Shown: piece after piece, positions 1 through 7,564 of the stretch
Layout: every line of letters starts with the position of its first letter
Position numbering within the stretch: position 1 is the first letter of the stretch
Assembly (NCBI GenBank): GCA_027063325.1
Contig: JAMOSA010000142.1
Coordinates: 1 to 12,820 of the forward strand
Direction of reading: 5' to 3'
Length of the DNA stretch: 12,820 bases
Source of the DNA: Campylobacteraceae bacterium
GTDB taxonomy: Bacteria; Campylobacterota; Campylobacteria; Campylobacterales; Sulfurovaceae
The notes under the pieces: generated by a model
Told to the model about the DNA's origin: nothing
The model's input: only the letters and a program-made list of their open reading frames with translations
The model's database searches: none
Program-made: the position numbers and the translations under genes

Positions 1-384
1 ATAGAGTTTCATTGACATATCAATATTGTCTGAAGTTGTTTTTATAAAGTAGTGAGTATAATCAAATCCTGTAGAGGCATTATTTACTCCTCCATGACTT
101 TTGACTATTTTGTCAAATTCACCCTCTTTTAGATTTTTGGTAGATTTGAAGTTCATATGTTCAAGCATATGAGCAATACCACTTTTGCCAAGTATCTCAT
201 TTCGGCTACCAACTTTGTAAAATATATCAGTGGTAATTACTCCAGTATCATTATGCATAGGTATTGCATAAACCTCTAATCCGTTTTTCAACTTTTGATG
301 AAAATATTTAGGTAGTGAGTTTGCCATTAATACTCCTGAAATTAGCAATATAAATACTGCTACAATTTTATGTATTATTTGCAC
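1..384 (-). CDS. M16 family zinc metallopeptidase, secreted (N-terminal 128 codons only)
   Basis: N-terminal part of an M16 (pitrilysin/insulinase-type) peptidase; it runs off the left edge of the window. The inverted zinc motif HxxEH is visible as H72-M-L-E75-H76, in the usual setting: a preceding segment FYKVGSRNE at about 55-63 and a following MNFKSTKNL. Residues 1-21 look like a Sec signal peptide: a short basic start, a hydrophobic run IVAVFILLISGVLM, then A21-N22 as a likely cleavage point, so the enzyme is probably periplasmic. I chose the GTG at 384 because GGAGG lies five bases before it. An in-frame ATG four codons upstream (396) is possible but would place the Shine-Dalgarno inside the gene, and the ATG at 327 would remove the signal peptide. 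Family members degrade peptides or process proteins, sometimes as pairs of active and inactive subunits; which applies here cannot be told. It follows the CopD-like gene on the same strand after 55 bp. Confidence 0.88.
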   Translation of the reverse strand, partial: MQIIHKIVAVFILLISGVLMANSLPKYFHQKLKNGLEVYAIPMHNDTGVITTDIFYKVGSRNEILGKSGIAHMLEHMNFKSTKNLKEGEFDKIVKSHGGVNNASTGFDYTHYFIKTTSDNIDMSMKLY

Positions 385-406
385 AAGTGCCTCCATTTAC
401 TCTTTT

Positions 407-429
407 GATACTAATCATAGTATAGTATC
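407..429. repeat. 7-bp inverted repeat ahead of the M16 protease gene
   Basis: GATACTA at 407-413 and TAGTATC at 423-429 are perfect inverted copies around a 9-base loop; an alternative 6-bp pairing (408-413 with 418-423) shares the left arm. The dyad covers the putative -10 hexamer of the minus-strand promoter for the protease gene. Read on the minus strand the stem is followed by A-rich, not T-rich, sequence, so it does not look like an intrinsic terminator for the upstream operon. An operator or chance AT-rich symmetry are the alternatives. Confidence 0.35.
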
Positions 430-445
430 TTTAATCAATTTACAA
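419..445 (-). promoter_or_regulatory. Candidate sigma70-type promoter for the M16 protease gene
   Basis: On the minus strand TTGTAA (445-440) and TATACT (424-419) are separated by 15 bases, which is short, and lie about 35 bases before the GTG start. The -35-like box overlaps the stop codon of the CopD-like gene. The -10 matches TATAAT at five of six positions. This would allow the protease to be expressed apart from the prs-lepA operon; read-through from that operon is equally possible. Confidence 0.3.
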
Positions 446-901
446 TATATCTCTTAGTACTATTGCATAGTGCATTATAAAAAGATTTAGGAAAAATATG
501 AGCATAGAAGAGCCTCTTGATAGAATCTGTTCTACTTTTGTTCTCTCTTTTCCATTTGTTTTGTATGCTATTACAAAGTGAATTACTGTAGCTATTGTCA
601 ATATAGAGACTAAAATAACTTTCATTCTAAGAGCATGAGAGATTAGTGTAGAGCCATCTTGAAACAGTACACTAAAGAGATTGTAGTTAATCCCCATTAT
701 ATAACCAGTAAGCAATAGTGCTATCAAAGCTACCACTTCAAACCAGCCAAATATAGGTCCTACATGTGGATATACTTGCTGTTGGGCATCTTTATCACGC
801 AGTGTAATACCCAGTACAAACATAAATACAGAGCCTCCAATCCATGAGATTGCCATTATTAGATGTATATGAAATGCCCACTGCGTAATCCATTGCCACA
901 T
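440..901 (-). CDS. Small four-helix CopD-like integral membrane protein
   Basis: A 153-residue hydrophobic protein with four predicted membrane helices at about 7-30, 53-71, 90-112 and 131-149 and short charged loops. The first helix carries FHIH (10-13) followed by W20-x-G22-G23, and helix three carries H-A-L-R-M-K (89-94) and H108. Histidines inside helices with this W-x-G-G pattern are typical of the CopD / HemJ-like superfamily, some of whose members bind copper or heme. A heme or metal role here is inference; no direct function can be named. It starts 11 bp after the lepA stop codon with AAAGGA seven bases before the ATG, so it is probably co-transcribed with prs and lepA. A second protein of the same general build, sharing the pattern H-x3-A-x2-W-x-G-G, lies at 11044-11523 beside nusA. 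A HemJ-type protoporphyrinogen oxidase is an alternative reading, but the typical HemJ N-terminus is not clearly present. Confidence 0.75.
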   Translation of the reverse strand: MWQWITQWAFHIHLIMAISWIGGSVFMFVLGITLRDKDAQQQVYPHVGPIFGWFEVVALIALLLTGYIMGINYNLFSVLFQDGSTLISHALRMKVILVSILTIATVIHFVIAYKTNGKERTKVEQILSRGSSMLIFFLNLFIMHYAIVLRDIL

Positions 902-912
902 TCTTTTATCCT

Positions 913-2724
913 TTAGTTATCTATCTTTAGTACTGCCATAAATGCCTCTTGTGGCACTTGAACTTTGCCAATAGCTTTCATTCTCTTTTTACCAGCTTTT
1001 TGCTTCTCAAGCAGTTTTCTTTTTCTGGTAATATCACCGCCATAACATTTGGCTGTTACATTTTTGCCGACTGATTTTACATTGGTTCTGGCTATTATCT
1101 GATTGCCTATACTTGCTTGAATTGCTACTTCAAATAATTGTCTTGGAATCAACTCTTTTAATTGATTTACAAATGCCAAACCTCTAGTTCTTGCTTTATC
1201 TCTTGGTACAATAATACTAAGAGCATCTACAACTTCACCTGCTACTCTAATATCAAGTTTTACCAGATCTCCTGCTCTAAATCCTATTGGTTCATAATCA
1301 AAACTCGCATAACCTTTTGTAGTACTTTTTAGCTTGTCATAAAAATCCATTACAATCTCATTCATAGGTATATCATACTCAAGTAAAACTCTATTTTCAT
1401 TCAGATAATCCATCTTTATCTGAATACCACGCCTATCATTCAAAAGCTTTATCAAGTTGCCAACAAACTCTTTTGGTGTCAAGATTGTAGCCTTTACATA
1501 TGGTTCAAATATTGTATCTATTTTTGAAGGATCAGGAAGTTCACTTGGATTTTGTATCTCTATCTCTTCACCATCTGTTTTTTTCACTCTATACACAACA
1601 GTTGGAGCAGTAGCAATAAGATCTAAATCAAACTCTCTTTCTAACCTCTCTTTGACTACCTCCATATGCAACATACCCAAAAATCCTACCCTAAATCCAC
1701 TTCCAAGAGCCAAAGAACTCTCTGGTTCAAATGTAAGTGCGGCATCATTTAACCTTAGTTTATTCAATGCATCTCTTAAATCTTCAAATTTATCTGTCTC
1801 TATTGGGTATATTCCTGCAAATACAAAAGGCTTTGCCGGTTCAAATCCAGGAATTGGCTCTTTTGTAGGATTTTTGGCATCTGTTAGAGTATCTCCTACT
1901 TTTAATCCCTCAACACTCTTAAGCCCCATTACAACTATCCCAATCTCACCTGTTGCTATTTCGGTAGTCTTAATTGGTGCAATAGGGTTTGGATACATCA
2001 AATCAAGTACTTGATGCTCTTCATTTGTACCCATTATCTTGACCATCTGTCCTTTTTTAACAGATCCATCAAATACTCTAACTAGTGCCAAAGCTCCCAA
2101 ATAGTTATCAAACCAACTATCATATATCAAAGCTTTTGTTGGAGCATTCTCATCACCATTTGGAGCTGGGATCTTCTCTACTATTGTATCTATAAGCTTG
2201 GGAACTCCTTGACCAGTTTTGGCAGAGATTAGATTGTGTTCTGTACAGTCAAGTCCAATTGCCTCTTCTACTTCAGCCAATACCCTGTCTGGATCTGCAC
2301 TTGGTAGATCTATCTTATTGACTACTGGCAATAACTCCAAATCATTCTCCAGTGCTATATATACATTGGCTATTGTTTGGGCTTCAACACCCTGAGAGGC
2401 ATCAACAATCAACAAAGCCCCCTCACTGGAGGCTAATGATCTGCTCACTTCATATGAGAAATCAACATGACCTGGAGTATCTATGAGATTTAGTATATAG
2501 TGTTCTCCATCTTTTTTATAATCAAGCCTTACACTTTGGGCTTTAATAGTAATACCCCTTTCTCTCTCTATATCCATAGTATCCATCACTTGTGAGCTCA
2601 TCTTGCGTTCACTAACAGCTCCACACTCTTGTATGATTCTATCTGCAAGTGTAGATTTACCGTGATCTATATGTGCAATAATAGAGAAGTTTCTTATATG
2701 AGACTGAGGTACTTTTTTAGCCAC
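913..2724 (-). CDS. lepA: Elongation factor 4 (LepA), ribosome-associated GTPase
   Basis: LepA/EF4 binds the ribosome and promotes back-translocation or late assembly steps; it acts in the cytosol and at the membrane. The protein is 603 residues, the normal length. GTPase motifs are complete: AHIDHGKST at 17-25 (P loop), RERGIT at 54-59 (switch I), DTPGH at 82-86, NKID at 136-139 and SAK at 167-169. EF-G-like domains follow, and the C-terminus has the LepA-specific conserved block around KCYGGDITRKRKLL near residue 560. The start is GTG at 2724 (VAKKVP, read as MAKKVP), with AAGGA six bases upstream, and no better ATG exists before the P loop. The gene begins 12 bp after the prs stop codon and is followed after 11 bp by the CopD-like gene, so these three form an operon. 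Nothing unusual is seen in the sequence. Confidence 0.98.
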   Translation of the reverse strand: MAKKVPQSHIRNFSIIAHIDHGKSTLADRIIQECGAVSERKMSSQVMDTMDIERERGITIKAQSVRLDYKKDGEHYILNLIDTPGHVDFSYEVSRSLASSEGALLIVDASQGVEAQTIANVYIALENDLELLPVVNKIDLPSADPDRVLAEVEEAIGLDCTEHNLISAKTGQGVPKLIDTIVEKIPAPNGDENAPTKALIYDSWFDNYLGALALVRVFDGSVKKGQMVKIMGTNEEHQVLDLMYPNPIAPIKTTEIATGEIGIVVMGLKSVEGLKVGDTLTDAKNPTKEPIPGFEPAKPFVFAGIYPIETDKFEDLRDALNKLRLNDAALTFEPESSLALGSGFRVGFLGMLHMEVVKERLEREFDLDLIATAPTVVYRVKKTDGEEIEIQNPSELPDPSKIDTIFEPYVKATILTPKEFVGNLIKLLNDRRGIQIKMDYLNENRVLLEYDIPMNEIVMDFYDKLKSTTKGYASFDYEPIGFRAGDLVKLDIRVAGEVVDALSIIVPRDKARTRGLAFVNQLKELIPRQLFEVAIQASIGNQIIARTNVKSVGKNVTAKCYGGDITRKRKLLEKQKAGKKRMKAIGKVQVPQEAFMAVLKIDN

Positions 2725-2736
2725 TAGGTATCCTTT

Positions 2737-3672
2737 TTATGATAGTTCAAACAGAGTATTTACACTCTCATTATTTATAACTCTTCTAATAACTTCACCA
2801 AGCATATTTGCTGTTGAGAGTACTTTGATTTTGTTACAATCATGACAAACAGGTATTGTATCTGATACAATCAATTCATCCAATGCACCATTCTTTATCC
2901 TATCAATAGCAGGACCAGATAGTACAGGGTGAGTACAACAAGCCATTACACTATTTGCACCTTTTTCTTTTAGTGCCTGTGCTCCTTTTACCATAGTACC
3001 GGCTGTATCAATCATATCATCAATGAGTATTACATCTTTGCCTTTTACATCACCTATTATATTCATAACTTCAGCTACATTGGCTTTTTCTCTCCTTTTA
3101 TCTACTATAACCATATCAAGCCCCAATCTGCTGGCAAAATATCTAGCTCTTGCAACTCCTCCAATATCAGGAGAAGCAATTACAGGATTTTTGAAGTTTT
3201 TGGATTTGATATAGTCAATAAATAAAATTGCACCATATAAATTATCTACTGGTATATTGAAAAAGCCTTGAATTTGAGAAGCGTGTAAATCTACTGTAAC
3301 TACCCTAGTAATTCCAGCTGTCTCCATCATATCTGCAACAAGCTTGGCTGATATAGGAACTCTTGGAGCTGCTTTTCTATCTTGTCTGGCATACCCATAG
3401 TATGGAACAACAGCTGTAATTGATTTGGCAGAGGAGCGTTTGAGTGCATCTGTCATAATCAAAAGCTCCATCAAGTTGGCATTAGCAGGAGCACAAGTTG
3501 GTTGAATTATAAAAACATCTTTTCCTCTAACGCTCTCAGAGATTTGTACATTTATCTCACCATCACTGAATCTATTTATAGTAGCACCAGTTAGTGGCAT
3601 ATCAAGATAGTTTGCTATCCCCTGTGCAAGTTTTGGATTGGCTGTACCAGAAAAGAGCATATAGTGACTCAT
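2737..3672 (-). CDS. prs: Ribose-phosphate pyrophosphokinase (PRPP synthetase)
   Basis: Transfers the diphosphate of ATP to ribose 5-phosphate, giving PRPP for purine, pyrimidine, histidine, tryptophan and NAD synthesis. The 311-residue length is typical of class I enzymes. Visible motifs: FSDGE at 35-39, the ATP-binding PYYGYARQDRK at 90-100, VDLHASQIQGFF at 127-138 with the Mg-binding H130, SPDIGGVARAR at 167-177, the flexible-loop KRR at 192-194, and the PRPP-binding loop DDMIDTAGT at 218-226. The ATG at 3672 has AAAGG about nine bases upstream; the later ATG (M5) would sit too far from it. It is the first gene of the minus-strand operon with lepA and the CopD-like gene, and is divergent from ftsK. 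All catalytic features expected for a working enzyme are present. Confidence 0.98.
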   Translation of the reverse strand: MSHYMLFSGTANPKLAQGIANYLDMPLTGATINRFSDGEINVQISESVRGKDVFIIQPTCAPANANLMELLIMTDALKRSSAKSITAVVPYYGYARQDRKAAPRVPISAKLVADMMETAGITRVVTVDLHASQIQGFFNIPVDNLYGAILFIDYIKSKNFKNPVIASPDIGGVARARYFASRLGLDMVIVDKRREKANVAEVMNIIGDVKGKDVILIDDMIDTAGTMVKGAQALKEKGANSVMACCTHPVLSGPAIDRIKNGALDELIVSDTIPVCHDCNKIKVLSTANMLGEVIRRVINNESVNTLFELS

Positions 3673-3715
3673 TATTGTTTACCTTTTATTGTTTTTGGAG
3701 TAAATTTTATGTGCA

Positions 3716-3742
3716 ATTATAGCCAAAATTACTCTATATCAA
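3716..3742 (-). promoter_or_regulatory. Candidate promoter for the prs-lepA operon
   Basis: On the minus strand a perfect TATAAT (3721-3716) is preceded 15 bases upstream by TTGATA (3742-3737). Transcription would start near 3709, leaving a leader of about 37 bases before the prs ATG. Campylobacterota promoters often lack a strong -35, so the -10 box carries most of the weight. Confidence 0.5.
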
Positions 3743-3886
3743 AGTTATTTATAGTAGAAAATATCAAGCTAACTTGCTTTTATAGTATAGAATTGTAATC
3801 AATATCTGTTATAATATACTCTTATTTTGTAAGCAATACTAAAATAGTATAGTTTCTTCAAATAATCCAAATAAAATAGTAACAAT

Positions 3887-3915
3887 TTGACATAGTTTGC
3901 ATTTGAAAATATGCT
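3887..3915 (+). promoter_or_regulatory. Candidate sigma70-type promoter for ftsK-holA
   Basis: TTGACA at 3887-3892 is a perfect -35 box, and TATGCT at 3910-3915 lies at the optimal 17-base spacing. A perfect TATAAT at 3923-3928, preceded by a T-rich stretch, is an alternative or second -10. Either would give a short leader (roughly 20-30 bases) before the ftsK start. Confidence 0.5.
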
Positions 3916-3942
3916 TTTAGTATATAATTGAATAGAATATAT

Positions 3943-3948
3943 AAGGAG
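3943..3948 (+). promoter_or_regulatory. Ribosome binding site that fixes the GTG start of ftsK
   Basis: AAGGAG lies five bases before GTG at 3954. It is the only strong Shine-Dalgarno in the region and supports the GTG start, which also keeps the first membrane helix. Confidence 0.7.
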
Positions 3949-3953
3949 TTTTT

Positions 3954-6443
3954 GTGAGAATAAGTCTGATTATCGTCACTATTGTACTAATATATGGTAC
4001 ATTCTCTACCATTTTTCACGATACCACACTAGTAGGTGATTACGGCAAGAGATTGGGCGAAATCAATATAGATATGTTTGGATACCTAGCATATATCATA
4101 CCCCCTGCTCTGTTTTATCCAATATACAAACTATATAAAAATCCCAAGCTAATACTTCAACCAGAGCTATATATGGGTTGGATAATGTTGGCTCTATCAC
4201 TCATTATTCTACAAGGATTGGTACTTAGCGGTGAAAAGAGCGGTATATTGGGTAGAGAGTTTTATACTGCCTTGTTTCCACTCATTGGAAAAGCAGGATT
4301 ATGGCTATTTTGGTTAGCTACTATAATACTTGCTACTGTTTTGATTTTGGATGAAATTCCAACAATAGAAGAGATTGAAGTGCATATAGCAAATATTTTA
4401 TCAAAATTCAAAAAAAGAGAAACTAACAAGCCAGATAGAACAGGATTGGATTTACAAGAGGAGAGACTCTTGCCTACTGGCTGGCGGGGGAAAATATTAT
4501 ATATAATCAATCCAAGATATAAAAAAGAGATGCAAGAGATACTCGATATGGAACTAGATCCAATAGATATAGCACAAAAAAGAGACAAAAATTACATAAA
4601 AGAGTTTGAACTAAAAAAATATGAACAGTCACTATCTAATTCAATATCTTATGAAGAGGAGATGATAAACAGTATCAATAGAACAAAAACTCTACAAAAA
4701 AAGCAGGAGGAGTATGATGACTTTTTTGATATACCCACACCAAAAGATATTACAAAAGCTCAAAACAGTACCAAAATAGAAACAGAAAACTTTGATAAAA
4801 ATAATTATACAGATCAATTTGAGATTGAAATTGAAGATGATTTTATTCCCAAACAACCAAAAAGCAAAACAGAAACACTAAAAGATAATACAAACAGTAT
4901 AGTAGAAGTTTTATCAAAAGAGGAACCAAAGACAAAAAGTATAAAAAAAGAGATTCATAAAGTAGCACTTGTAGAAGAGCTTGAAGAGAATAAAAAACTG
5001 ATGGAGGGGTTAGAAAAGGGCAAAATTCAAAAACCAACAAACTTCAAACTACCCGCTCTTGATTTTTTGCAAAAACCTCCAAAGGGCAAAAGAAGAGTTA
5101 ATGAGTTTGAAATAGATAGAAAAATAGGAGAGTTGTTAGATAAACTTGCACGATTTAAAATAGAAGGTGATGTGGTTCGTACATATAGTGGACCTCTTGT
5201 TACTACATTTGAGTTTAAACCAGCTCCCAATATAAAAGTATCCAAGATAATAAATCTACAAGATGATTTGGCGATGGCACTAAAGGCTGAAACCATTAGA
5301 ATACAAGCTCCAATTCCAGGTAGAGATGTAGTTGGAATTGAGATACCAAATGATGAATTTGATACAATATACCTAAGAGATATACTCCAAAGTGAAACTT
5401 TTCAAAATTCCAAATCACCACTTACTGTAGCTTTGGGTAAAGATATAGTCGGCAAACCATTTATAACAGATCTCAAAAAATTGCCACACCTACTGATTGC
5501 AGGAACTACAGGTAGTGGTAAATCAGTAGGGATTAATGCAATGCTATTGTCTTTGCTTTATAGAAATGATCCAGACAGTCTAAAACTAGTACTTATTGAT
5601 CCAAAAATGTTGGAGTTTTCTACATATAATGATATTCCACACCTCTTGACCCCTGTTATAGTAGAACCAAAAAAAGCAATTGCAGCACTTGCAAATATGG
5701 TATCTGAGATGGAGAGAAGATATAGAATGCTATCTGAAGCAAAAGTTAAAAATATAGATAACTATAATGCAAAGATGCAAAGAGAAGGTGGCAATAAGTT
5801 ACCATATATTGTAGTAGTTATTGATGAGTTGGCAGATTTAATGATGAATGGAGGCAAAGAGGTAGAGTACTCCATAGCAAGACTTGCCCAAATGGCAAGA
5901 GCTGCTGGAATACACCTGATAGTTGCTACACAAAGACCAAGTGTAGATGTAGTAACAGGACTTATCAAGGCAAACCTACCATCAAGACTCAGTTATAGAG
6001 TAGGACAAAAAATAGACTCCAAAGTAATTTTGGATCAAATGGGTGCAGAGAGTCTGCTTGGCAGAGGAGATGCACTCTTTACTCCTCCAAATGCAATAGG
6101 AGTAGTAAGAATACATGCTCCCTGGAACAGTGAAGAGGAGATAGAGAGGGTAGTTGAATTTCTAAAAGCACAAAGAGAACCTGAATATGATGAAAATTTC
6201 TTTACCGAAGAGGATAACCAAAAAGATAGCTCAACTCCAAACTCAATCAATGGTATAGAGTTGGATCCACTATATGAAAAAGCAAAAGAGGTTGTACTCA
6301 CAGATAAAAAGACATCAATTTCATATCTGCAAAGAAAATTACAAATAGGATATAACAGATCTGCAAATATTGTAGATCAACTAGAAAAGATGGGAGTACT
6401 CAGCCCTCCAAACCACAAAGGTAACAGGGAGATACTACTATAG
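3954..6443 (+). CDS. ftsK: DNA translocase FtsK
   Basis: Septum-anchored hexameric ATPase that pumps DNA to clear the chromosome from the closing division site and activates Xer recombination. The 829-residue protein has four membrane helices at about 3-21, 42-61, 72-93 and 107-132, then a long charged, low-complexity linker (about 135-360) rich in K, E, D and N. The motor starts at FKLPALDFL (364), typical of the alpha domain. Walker A is AGTTGSGKS at 516-524 and Walker B ends in D624-E625 within VVVIDELADL. A winged-helix gamma domain follows from about 766 to the end (DPLYEKAKE...YNRSANIVDQLEKMGVL), the part that reads orienting sequences on DNA and contacts Xer. The start is GTG with AAGGAG upstream. 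holA begins immediately after the stop codon. The gene is complete and typical; this FtsK is shorter than that of E. coli because of its linker. Confidence 0.97.
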   Translation: MRISLIIVTIVLIYGTFSTIFHDTTLVGDYGKRLGEINIDMFGYLAYIIPPALFYPIYKLYKNPKLILQPELYMGWIMLALSLIILQGLVLSGEKSGILGREFYTALFPLIGKAGLWLFWLATIILATVLILDEIPTIEEIEVHIANILSKFKKRETNKPDRTGLDLQEERLLPTGWRGKILYIINPRYKKEMQEILDMELDPIDIAQKRDKNYIKEFELKKYEQSLSNSISYEEEMINSINRTKTLQKKQEEYDDFFDIPTPKDITKAQNSTKIETENFDKNNYTDQFEIEIEDDFIPKQPKSKTETLKDNTNSIVEVLSKEEPKTKSIKKEIHKVALVEELEENKKLMEGLEKGKIQKPTNFKLPALDFLQKPPKGKRRVNEFEIDRKIGELLDKLARFKIEGDVVRTYSGPLVTTFEFKPAPNIKVSKIINLQDDLAMALKAETIRIQAPIPGRDVVGIEIPNDEFDTIYLRDILQSETFQNSKSPLTVALGKDIVGKPFITDLKKLPHLLIAGTTGSGKSVGINAMLLSLLYRNDPDSLKLVLIDPKMLEFSTYNDIPHLLTPVIVEPKKAIAALANMVSEMERRYRMLSEAKVKNIDNYNAKMQREGGNKLPYIVVVIDELADLMMNGGKEVEYSIARLAQMARAAGIHLIVATQRPSVDVVTGLIKANLPSRLSYRVGQKIDSKVILDQMGAESLLGRGDALFTPPNAIGVVRIHAPWNSEEEIERVVEFLKAQREPEYDENFFTEEDNQKDSSTPNSINGIELDPLYEKAKEVVLTDKKTSISYLQRKLQIGYNRSANIVDQLEKMGVLSPPNHKGNREILL

Positions 6444-7421
6444 ATGTATAAAAAAGAGTTTGAAAAACTGTTAGAGAGTGAGTTACCAAGATCTATACTG
6501 ATGTATGGAGGGGACGGCTACTTTTTAGACTACTATACCAAATACTACAAAACAAAATTAAATGCCCAAGACTCTATGCTTACAATGTATCATGATGAGT
6601 ACAGTTTTGATAAAGCAAAAGCGTATCTCTCTCAAGGCTCACTCTTTGGTGGCAGTAATCTGCTTGTAATAAAAACAGATAAAAAGGTACCCAAAAAAGA
6701 GTTAGAAGAGTTGCTGAAACTAGTTCAAAGAGGTGGAGATAATTATCTATTATATATCTTTTTGGGTGATAGCAGTAGTGCCAAAACTATTCAAAACAGT
6801 TTTACCAAAAAAAATGGTGCTATCTATGTAAGATTTTTTGATACCAGTATAAATGAAGCAATATCTATAATCTCTAGTGAAGCAGATAGCTTTAATGTAG
6901 AGATAGACAGATATGCCATCGCTCACCTATATACTCTGCTTGAGGGAAATTTGCTACTATGTGTATCAGAGTTGCCAAAACTGGCTCTGCTTCCACAACC
7001 GGTAACTACCAAAGATATAGATAAAGTTGTATATTCAACAGCACCTTTGGCAATTGAAAAACTTCTAATAGAGCTTTTTGAAAAAAGAGCAATTGCTGAT
7101 ACACTATCAAAACTTCTTGAGATGGGTGAAGATGAACTTCAGATCCTAAGAGCAACCCAAAGATTTGTACAACAACTTTTGATGTTTCATACATATATAA
7201 GACTCTATGGCAAACCAGATCCACTGGAAATACTTGGCTACAGACCACCTCAATATATAGTAGATCAAAAAGCCAATTTGGCTATCAAAATAAAATCAAA
7301 TAAATTTGTAGCAATAGCAAATACTCTTATAGAGACTGAACTTCTGCTAAAAAGGAGTAAAGGGGATATACAGGAGTCTTTATTATATGGTATGTTTATC
7401 AGAATACAAAGTTTATTGTAA
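6444..7421 (+). CDS. holA: DNA polymerase III delta subunit (HolA)
   Basis: The delta subunit is the clamp-loader part that opens the beta sliding clamp. The 325-residue length fits. Family features are the N-terminal LYGGDGYFLDYY-like segment (about 20-31; delta subunits start with a glycine-containing YG-x-D/E-x-F-L pattern), LSQGSLFGGSNLLVIK at about 62-77 (the region that contacts beta), a middle lid region with LYTLLEGNLLLCVSELPKLAL at about 162-182, and a C-terminal collar domain with LRATQRFVQQLLMF near 234-247. The residues are divergent from E. coli HolA, as is usual in this phylum, so the call rests on overall architecture. The ATG follows the ftsK stop codon with no gap (TAGATG), which suggests translational coupling; the stretch before it lacks a strong Shine-Dalgarno. 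In Campylobacter and Helicobacter holA has other neighbours as far as I recall. Confidence 0.85.
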   Translation: MYKKEFEKLLESELPRSILMYGGDGYFLDYYTKYYKTKLNAQDSMLTMYHDEYSFDKAKAYLSQGSLFGGSNLLVIKTDKKVPKKELEELLKLVQRGGDNYLLYIFLGDSSSAKTIQNSFTKKNGAIYVRFFDTSINEAISIISSEADSFNVEIDRYAIAHLYTLLEGNLLLCVSELPKLALLPQPVTTKDIDKVVYSTAPLAIEKLLIELFEKRAIADTLSKLLEMGEDELQILRATQRFVQQLLMFHTYIRLYGKPDPLEILGYRPPQYIVDQKANLAIKIKSNKFVAIANTLIETELLLKRSKGDIQESLLYGMFIRIQSLL

Positions 7422-7544
7422 CCTAATAATTACCAATATTATACAGATAAAAATCAACTACCTTAATAAGTAAAACCTTTTGGAAAAGAAAGCATTAGTA
7501 GCTTAAGCAAGACTCAGGTAAATTTAAACAATATATAAAATATA

Positions 7545-7564
7545 AAGTTTTAACTTGAAAACTT
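7545..7564. terminator. Possible weak bidirectional terminator hairpin between holA and the PAP2 gene
   Basis: AAGTTTT (7545-7551) and AAAACTT (7558-7564) form a perfect 7-bp stem with a six-base loop, directly after the stop codon of the PAP2 gene and in the gap between two convergent genes. The stem has only one G-C pair and no long T run on either side, so it would be a poor intrinsic terminator. The rest of the 143-bp gap holds nothing I can name. Confidence 0.3.

Larger units (their letters stand above)
3673..3953. other. Divergent intergenic region between prs and ftsK
   Basis: 281 bp of very AT-rich DNA without a convincing gene. It holds the candidate promoters for prs and ftsK listed separately, plus a good extended -10 on the plus strand (TGTTATAAT, 3807-3815) with no clear -35. 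ATAGTATAG occurs twice in direct orientation (3782-3790 and 3844-3852), and the second copy overlaps a small dyad, ATACT (3836-3840) and AGTAT (3846-3850). No tRNA-like or strong GC hairpin structure is visible. Confidence 0.6.

Noticed and set aside
1457..2014. A 185-codon open frame opposite lepA.
   Set aside because: It lies wholly inside lepA, whose motifs are complete; the translated sequence is serine-rich with no recognisable domain, as expected for an antisense shadow.
3709..3798. A 29-codon open frame (MCNYSQNYSISK...) on the plus strand with GGAG eight bases before its ATG, opposite the prs promoter.
   Set aside because: There is no promoter for it, it overlaps the likely prs transcription start region, its composition is that of AT-rich noncoding DNA, and the Shine-Dalgarno match is short.
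4350..5040. The charged, low-complexity stretch of FtsK as a possible frameshift, insertion or separate gene.
   Set aside because: The frame is open throughout, and a long variable linker between the membrane part and the motor is normal for FtsK.
7501..7508. The palindrome GCTTAAGC in the holA-PAP2 gap.
   Set aside because: Eight bases without a loop or T run; too short to be a terminator or site by itself.
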